This document shows positions 59,117-64,000 of a DNA stretch of 64,000 bases, piece by piece. The position numbers and the translations under genes are program-made. Each line of letters starts with the position of its first letter. Position 1 is the first letter of the stretch. Below the pieces are notes generated by a model. It saw nothing but the letters and a program-made list of their open reading frames with translations, had not been told where the DNA came from and did not search any database. Source of the DNA: Chryseobacterium gleum (lineage in GTDB: Bacteria; Bacteroidota; Bacteroidia; Flavobacteriales_D; Crocinitomicaceae); NCBI GenBank assembly GCA_945897805.1, contig CAMDFX010000002.1, forward strand, positions 274,651 to 338,650, given 5' to 3'.

Positions 59117-59887
59117 ATGTCCAAGCTTTCTAAAAGTGACCAATTTCTAGATTTATCTGATTACGGAAGACCCATAGCAAAAAAAGTTGCTTTTGCACTT
59201 AAGAACACCAAAGTAACGCCGATTCACATAACACTTGTTTTTGGAATTTGTGGATTGATTGCTGTTTATTTTATTTTGAATTACCAGTTCAAATTGGCGG
59301 CAATTTTCTTGATTTTGAAATCAATTATTGATGCTATTGATGGCGAATTAGCTAGGGTAAAAAAAACACCATCTTACACTGGCAGATATTTAGACAGTGT
59401 TTTTGATATTTTGTTAAATGCATTAATTTTTGCTGCGATTGGGTGGGTTTCAAATAACAATTTATGGCTGGTGGCTTTGGCCTTTTTTAGTTTGCAATTG
59501 CAAGGAACATTGTATAATTTCTACTACGTGATACTTAGAAATCAGTCTTTAGGGGGCGACACAACAAGCAAAATTTTTGAAAACAAAAGACCCGAGGCAC
59601 TTCCAGGTGAAAGTCAACAATCTGTCAATATTTTGTTTACTTGCTACATTCTTTTGTATGGACTTTTTGATAAAATCATTCAAAATTTAGATAAAACAGC
59701 TTTCAAAAGTTCCAATTTTCCCGGTTGGTTCATGTCTTGTCTTTCACTTTATGGATTGGGATTTCAATTGCTAATCATTGCCTTGATGTTAAGCTTGTCA
59801 TTAACGCACTATATTATTCCATTTTTTATTTTTTATAATGTTTTTTTAGCCCTGTTAATTTTGATCAGAAAAACGCGTTTAAACTAA
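59117..59887 (+). CDS. CDP-alcohol phosphatidyltransferase
   Basis: A 256-residue membrane enzyme with about six membrane segments. The family motif DG(x)2AR(x)8G(x)3D(x)3D is complete in DAIDGELARVKKTPSYTGRY followed by LDSVFD, at about residues 73-97. It transfers a phosphatidyl or related group from a CDP-alcohol to an alcohol acceptor in phospholipid synthesis; the acceptor (glycerophosphate, serine, inositol or other) cannot be read off. Divergent from udk. Confidence 0.92.
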   Translation: MSKLSKSDQFLDLSDYGRPIAKKVAFALKNTKVTPIHITLVFGICGLIAVYFILNYQFKLAAIFLILKSIIDAIDGELARVKKTPSYTGRYLDSVFDILLNALIFAAIGWVSNNNLWLVALAFFSLQLQGTLYNFYYVILRNQSLGGDTTSKIFENKRPEALPGESQQSVNILFTCYILLYGLFDKIIQNLDKTAFKSSNFPGWFMSCLSLYGLGFQLLIIALMLSLSLTHYIIPFFIFYNVFLALLILIRKTRLN

Positions 59888-60031
59888 AGAATAACTACTA
59901 TTGAGTTTTAGTGCTACTCAATTTTTCTAAAGTTCCAAGATTTTGCCCAAAATATCACCATGAAGATAAAATGGTTCAAATAATTTGGTCAACACTTAAA
60001 ACAGAATCACAAGAAACACACAAATTAGTTA

Positions 60032-60061
60032 TTGTACAAACAACAATATTTATTATCTTTC
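60032..60061 (+). promoter_or_regulatory. Promoter of the GH3 beta-glucosidase gene
   Basis: TTG at 60032-60034, 19 bases, then TATCTTTC (60054-60061), one change from TANNTTTG (last G is C). Start of transcription about 60066, ATG at 60085. Confidence 0.65.
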
Positions 60062-60084
60062 GAGCTAATTAAAGTAGATTTATC

Positions 60085-62403
60085 ATGAGAATAAACCGCT
60101 ATTTACTTACTGGTAAAGCTTTTGCTTTGTTTTTTTGCTTGCTAGCATTTTCTTCATTTGCTCAAAATTTCAACCAAAAGTTGGACTCTGTTGTGGAACA
60201 GAGAATCAACATCCTGATAAAAAAAATGACGTTAGAAGAAAAAGTTGGTCAAACTTGCCAAATAACATTAGATGCAATATTAAAAACAGATGTGACAGGA
60301 AAAACGGTCGAACCAATTGCAGTTGATCCAATCAAATTGAAGGAAGCAATTATCAATTATAAAGTTGGTTCGGTTCTCAATGTAAGCGCCCATACTTTAA
60401 CTTTGGCTGAATGGAAACAGACACTAGAAAAAGTAAATCTGCCTTTTTTATCTAAAAAAACAAATCTACCAATATTGTATGGAATTGATGCAATTCATGG
60501 TATGAACTATACTGTGGGTGGAACTTTGTTTCCGCAAGAAATAGGGTTGGCAGCAACATGGAATCCATCATTAGCGAAAGATTTTGGCAAAGTTACGGCA
60601 TACGAAATGCGCGCATCTGGCATTCATTGGGATTTTTCTCCCGTGCTGGATTTGGCCCGCCAACCGTTGTGGTCAAGATTTTTCGAAACTTTAGGTGAGG
60701 ATCCGTTTTTGGCTTCTCAAATAGGTAAAAACATCGTCGTTGGTTATCAAGGTGAAAACAAAGTAGACGCATTTCATGGCGCTGCTTGCCTGAAACATTT
60801 TGTGGGCTATAGCATGCCAACTTCAGGGCGCGACCGAACGCCGGCTTTGATTCCTACCAAGCAAATGGAGGAATTATTTTTACCACCATTCAAAGCGGGA
60901 ATTGACGCAGGAGCAATGACTGTGATGATTAATAGCGGCGATGTAAACGGAATTCCAGGCCATGCAAATTACCATCTTTTGACAGAAGTATTGAAAGACC
61001 GTTGGGGTTTCAAAGGTTTTACCGTTTCCGATTGGGAAGATTTTATGATGCTGCAAACCGTTCACGATGTTGCAGCAGATCCACAAGATGCGGTGGTGCA
61101 AGCTTTCAATGCCGGTGTTGACATGAGCATGGTTCCAAATAATCCACAATATAAAATCTATTGCGAATTGATGGTGAAATCTGTGAATGAAGGTAAAATT
61201 TCAGAAGCGAGATTAGATGATGCCGTGAGAAGAATCTTAAGAGTGAAAATTGCCGTTGGATTATTTGAGAAGAATTTCAATCAAAACAAAGAATACAGTC
61301 AATTTGCTTCAATTAATTCAAAAAATTTAGCTTATCAAAGTGCTTCGGAATCGATTACTTTATTGAAAAATAAAGACAAAACTCTGCCTTTTTCTGCTAA
61401 AACTAAAATACTTGTAGCAGGTCCAACAGCGAATAATCTGACATATTTAAATGGCGCATGGACACACACTTGGCAAGGGGTTGACAGCAGTTTTAACACC
61501 AAAAATTGTCAAACTGTGCTTCAAGCTGTGGAAGCAAAAATAGGAAAAGAAAACACGCTTTTTTCACAAGGAGCATCTTTGTTTTTGAAAGATGGTTGGG
61601 AAGCTTCTGAATTGGTAAATGTGGAAGATTTTAAATCAAAAGCTTTACAAAGTGATGTGATTGTATTGTGTTTGGGCGAACTTCCATCGACTGAAAAACC
61701 AGGAGATATCCGCTCTTTGAATTTGCTTTCGGCACAAATGGAATTGGCGAAATTGGCCTATGAAACCCAAAAACCTGTAATTCTGATTTTGATAGAAGCG
61801 CGACCACGAATCATTCACGGAATTGTGGAGGAAGCTTCAGCGATTGTTCAAACTTATTTGCCTGGAGATTATGGTGCCAAAGCCTTGGTAGATGTTTTAT
61901 TCGGAACAGTTAACCCAAGCGGAAAATTGCCTTATACTTATCCGAAATACGATGGAATTATGGAATTTTACGACCATCCAAAAAGTGTAGATAGATCCGG
62001 AAAAACGAATCAATTTGATGCCTTTGATCCAGAATGGGATTTTGGATTTGGATTGAGTTACAGTGATTTTATTTACAAAAATTTGACTTTGAGTAAAACG
62101 ACTATGAATTCAGTAAATGATTCAATTATTGTGCGTGTTGAAGTGACCAACAATTCAGCAATTGAGGGCAAAGAGGTAGTTCAATTGTATTTGTCAGATT
62201 TAGTGGCGAGCGTGGTGCCAGCGGGCAAAAAGTTGGTTGGATTTCAAAAAATTCAGTTAAAACCATTTGAAACGAAGCGCATTGATTTCGTTTTATCAAC
62301 TGAAGCAGTTAAATTTGTGAACAGTAAAGGTGAATGGATATCAGAACAAGGGTTTTTTGACTTGAAAATAAATCAGTTAAGTTCAAAATTTCAATTAAAT
62401 TAA
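60085..62403 (+). CDS. bglX: Glycoside hydrolase family 3 beta-glucosidase (BglX-like)
   Basis: A 772-residue exported GH3 enzyme. The signal peptide ends near FSSFAQN. The TIM-barrel domain has LYGIDAIHGMNYTVGGTLFP, GIHWDFSPVLDLARQPLWSR and ETLGEDPFLAS, and the nucleophile Asp316 in FTVSDWEDFM. A second domain (SITLLKNKDKTLPFS to QTYLPGDYGAKALVDVLFG) and a C-terminal fibronectin III-like domain follow. It hydrolyses beta-glucosidic bonds of oligosaccharides. It is upstream of a Nudix-type regulator and an exported carbohydrate-linked protein, which fits a beta-glucan (for example laminarin-type) utilisation locus. Confidence 0.94.
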   Translation: MRINRYLLTGKAFALFFCLLAFSSFAQNFNQKLDSVVEQRINILIKKMTLEEKVGQTCQITLDAILKTDVTGKTVEPIAVDPIKLKEAIINYKVGSVLNVSAHTLTLAEWKQTLEKVNLPFLSKKTNLPILYGIDAIHGMNYTVGGTLFPQEIGLAATWNPSLAKDFGKVTAYEMRASGIHWDFSPVLDLARQPLWSRFFETLGEDPFLASQIGKNIVVGYQGENKVDAFHGAACLKHFVGYSMPTSGRDRTPALIPTKQMEELFLPPFKAGIDAGAMTVMINSGDVNGIPGHANYHLLTEVLKDRWGFKGFTVSDWEDFMMLQTVHDVAADPQDAVVQAFNAGVDMSMVPNNPQYKIYCELMVKSVNEGKISEARLDDAVRRILRVKIAVGLFEKNFNQNKEYSQFASINSKNLAYQSASESITLLKNKDKTLPFSAKTKILVAGPTANNLTYLNGAWTHTWQGVDSSFNTKNCQTVLQAVEAKIGKENTLFSQGASLFLKDGWEASELVNVEDFKSKALQSDVIVLCLGELPSTEKPGDIRSLNLLSAQMELAKLAYETQKPVILILIEARPRIIHGIVEEASAIVQTYLPGDYGAKALVDVLFGTVNPSGKLPYTYPKYDGIMEFYDHPKSVDRSGKTNQFDAFDPEWDFGFGLSYSDFIYKNLTLSKTTMNSVNDSIIVRVEVTNNSAIEGKEVVQLYLSDLVASVVPAGKKLVGFQKIQLKPFETKRIDFVLSTEAVKFVNSKGEWISEQGFFDLKINQLSSKFQLN

Positions 62404-62417
62404 AAACAGTATTTTAA

Positions 62418-63113
62418 ATGTATAAAATAGCATTTGACGATTTTTTCAATTACTCTTTTTCACTAGATAGTGTGATTTTTGGGTTTAGAAATGGAGAAAT
62501 TAATGTGCTCTTAATTAAGAGAGCGTTGGAACCATTTAAAAACATGTGGGCAATTCCTGGTGATTTAGTATATCCTGATGAGGATTTATCAAACGCAGCA
62601 GAAAGAATTCTTTTTGAATTGACGCAGTTGAATCATGTTGAATTGCACCAAGCGCAAACTTTTGGTCATCCAAAAAGACACCCACAAGGTCGGGTAATAA
62701 CGAGCGCATATTTTGCCTTGATTAGAATAGATGAATTTCACATTGAGGCTTCTTCATGGGCTGAAGAAGTGAAATGGGTGCCACTTCATGAAATTCCTGA
62801 ATTGGCTTTTGACCACAATTTGATCCTGAATTCTACTTTCGAACTGTTAAAACAAAAGTTAACTTTCGAACCAATTTGTTTTGATTTACTTCCTAAAAGA
62901 TTCACCTTGAATGAAATGCAACAGCTTTTTGAATATGCTTTCTGTGTAGAAATGGACAAGGCCAACTTTAGAAAAAAAATCAAATCTATCCCTTTGATCT
63001 CTCACGATGAAAAGCAAACCAATGTGAAACATAGACCTGCAAAGTTATTTTCTTTCAATTCGGATAGCTATGAAGAATTAATAGCAGCAAAAAGCTATCA
63101 ATTTAAAATGTAA
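62418..63113 (+). CDS. Nudix-type transcription regulator (NrtR/AraR-like)
   Basis: A 231-residue protein with an N-terminal Nudix fold and a C-terminal winged-helix-like DNA-binding part (LLPKRFTLNEMQQLFEYAF, MDKANFRKKIKSIPLI). The Nudix box is degenerate: G-x5-E-x7-REUxEE-x-GU is reduced to GDLVYPDEDLSNAAERILFE, so hydrolase activity is unlikely. Family knowledge: in Bacteroidota such Nudix-related regulators (NrtR and AraR groups) sense sugar or NAD derivatives and control sugar catabolic genes. Fourteen bases after the GH3 gene, it most likely regulates this sugar locus. Confidence 0.88.
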   Translation: MYKIAFDDFFNYSFSLDSVIFGFRNGEINVLLIKRALEPFKNMWAIPGDLVYPDEDLSNAAERILFELTQLNHVELHQAQTFGHPKRHPQGRVITSAYFALIRIDEFHIEASSWAEEVKWVPLHEIPELAFDHNLILNSTFELLKQKLTFEPICFDLLPKRFTLNEMQQLFEYAFCVEMDKANFRKKIKSIPLISHDEKQTNVKHRPAKLFSFNSDSYEELIAAKSYQFKM

Positions 63114-63203
63114 ATTTTGATTTTTTTATAGTTATTGTAGTTTGTACTATAATTTTATTAATTTAGCGAAAAAATTTTGCTATTATTAATAAATTTAAAA
63201 CGT

Positions 63204-64000
63204 ATGAAAAAACAGTTATTTAGTCTTCAAACATCTTTGGCGCTTATGTTCCTAATGTTTGGAATGTTCTGTTTACAGGCGCAAGTCCAAATGGATTTAC
63301 CTGTAAATTTCGAAGGCGTTGCTTTCGAATATGGCGTAATCGGTTTTGAGGGCGCTGAAGCTTCAACGATTGAAGTTGATCCAACAGATGCAACAAACAC
63401 CGTTGTAAAAGTGATCAAATCAAACACTGCACAAACTTGGGCAGGAACAACAGTTACCGCTCCTGCAGGATTAGGTTTTGCTACTCCGATTCCTTTTACA
63501 TCAACTCAAACACAAATGTCAGTGCGTGTTTGGTCTCCAGATGCGGGAATTGTTGTAAGACTTAAAGTTGAGAAGCACAATGATCCAACGATTTCAGTAG
63601 AAACAGATGCTATTACAACAGTTGCAAATGGTTGGGAAACATTGGTTTTCGACTTTGCAAATGAAGGAGCAGGAACAGCAGCTTTGAATTTGACTAGTAT
63701 TTATGACAAGGCGTCTATTTTCTTCAATTTTGGAGTCAATGGCGCAACTGCTGGTGAAAAAACGTATTATTTTGATGATATTGAATTTTATCAACCAGCT
63801 GTGCCAACAGATTTAGTTATCACAACAACAGTTTGTACGACTGCAAATGAGGTAAGATTGACAGGTCCTTTCTGGGGTTGGGATCCAAATGCAGGTCCAA
63901 TCGCAACGAACAATGGGAATGGAACATTTACATTTACATTTGCTCCAGCTCCAACAGCGAACATGGAATATTTGTTGATTGTTGACGGTGTTCAAGAAAA
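63204..64000 (+). CDS. Exported glycan-binding-like protein (partial, cut by window end)
   Basis: A frame open from ATG 63204 to the last base without a stop. The signal peptide is MKKQLFSLQTSLALMFLMFG continuing to FCLQAQ. The mature part is a beta-sandwich (VNFEGVAFEYGVIGFEG, QMSVRVWSPDAGIVVRLKVE, YYFDDIEFYQP), as in CBM-like domains on Bacteroidota sugar-binding and glycoside hydrolase proteins, and then a second domain that opens VRLTGPFWGWDPNAGP. Its place after a GH3 and a regulator suggests a surface glycan-binding protein or a hydrolase with CBMs. The C-terminus is missing, so the sorting signal cannot be judged. Confidence 0.85.
   Translation, partial: MKKQLFSLQTSLALMFLMFGMFCLQAQVQMDLPVNFEGVAFEYGVIGFEGAEASTIEVDPTDATNTVVKVIKSNTAQTWAGTTVTAPAGLGFATPIPFTSTQTQMSVRVWSPDAGIVVRLKVEKHNDPTISVETDAITTVANGWETLVFDFANEGAGTAALNLTSIYDKASIFFNFGVNGATAGEKTYYFDDIEFYQPAVPTDLVITTTVCTTANEVRLTGPFWGWDPNAGPIATNNGNGTFTFTFAPAPTANMEYLLIVDGVQE

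Noticed and set aside
62418..63113. Active Nudix hydrolase.
   Set aside because: The Nudix box has lost key Glu residues and the C-terminus is DNA-binding-like; a regulator is the better call.

Overview
This is a low-GC chromosome segment from a member of the Bacteroidota, most likely order Flavobacteriales; a Crocinitomicaceae/Fluviicola-like family fits, but the sequence alone does not settle it. The evidence is five exported proteins with type IX secretion (T9SS) C-terminal sorting domains (one type A, four 'gliding motility-associated' type B), a PorE-like T9SS/OmpA protein, promoters of the Bacteroidota form TTG-N17-20-TANNTTTG, signal peptides ending in -AQ, and few Shine-Dalgarno sequences.

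Layout. 1-6.7 kb is ordinary chromosome: a T9SS cargo protein, an omega-amidase/methionine aminotransferase pair for methionine salvage, a small lipoprotein-TatD-asparaginase operon, and tRNA-Ser(GGA). Just after the tRNA lies a decayed copy of its 3' end split by an insert of about 41 bp. From there to about 21.2 kb is an AT-rich accessory region of mostly unknown genes: an AAA+ ATPase, a CAP-domain protein, a protein joining a sigma-factor-like N-terminus to an HExxH metallopeptidase-like segment, three NADAR (YbiA-like) genes plus a NADAR fragment, a tandemly duplicated ADP-ribosyltransferase-like protein, and a PcfJ-like protein. No transposase or integrase is visible. The NADAR/ART-like cluster (12.0-17.5 kb) is the best candidate for an undescribed system, possibly ADP-ribosylation of guanine or nucleic acid and its reversal.

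21-31 kb holds four large T9SS type B proteins, three in a minus-strand operon and one divergent. 30.7-37.7 kb is a minus-strand housekeeping block (O-antigen ligase-like, S41 protease, rnpA, DnaJ-KTSC, TonB-C lipoprotein, uvrC). 37.9-41.9 kb has a LETM1-like protein, an exported beta-propeller-like protein, a HAD phosphatase, and a DUF559 endonuclease-like gene sitting between two copies of an inverted-repeat element. 41.9-45.7 kb (minus) carries a cyclase-family protein, an M48 lipoprotein, a PAP2-like membrane protein and rpoN. 45.9-54.2 kb (plus) carries surE-membrane protein-lpxB, a SpoIID-domain protein, a PlsC acyltransferase, a TPR protein and the PorE-like protein. An NtrY-like histidine kinase, translationally coupled to udk, and a CDP-alcohol phosphatidyltransferase follow.

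The window ends in a probable beta-glucan utilisation locus: a GH3 beta-glucosidase, a Nudix-type (NrtR/AraR-like) regulator, and the start of an exported glycan-binding-like protein cut by the window edge.
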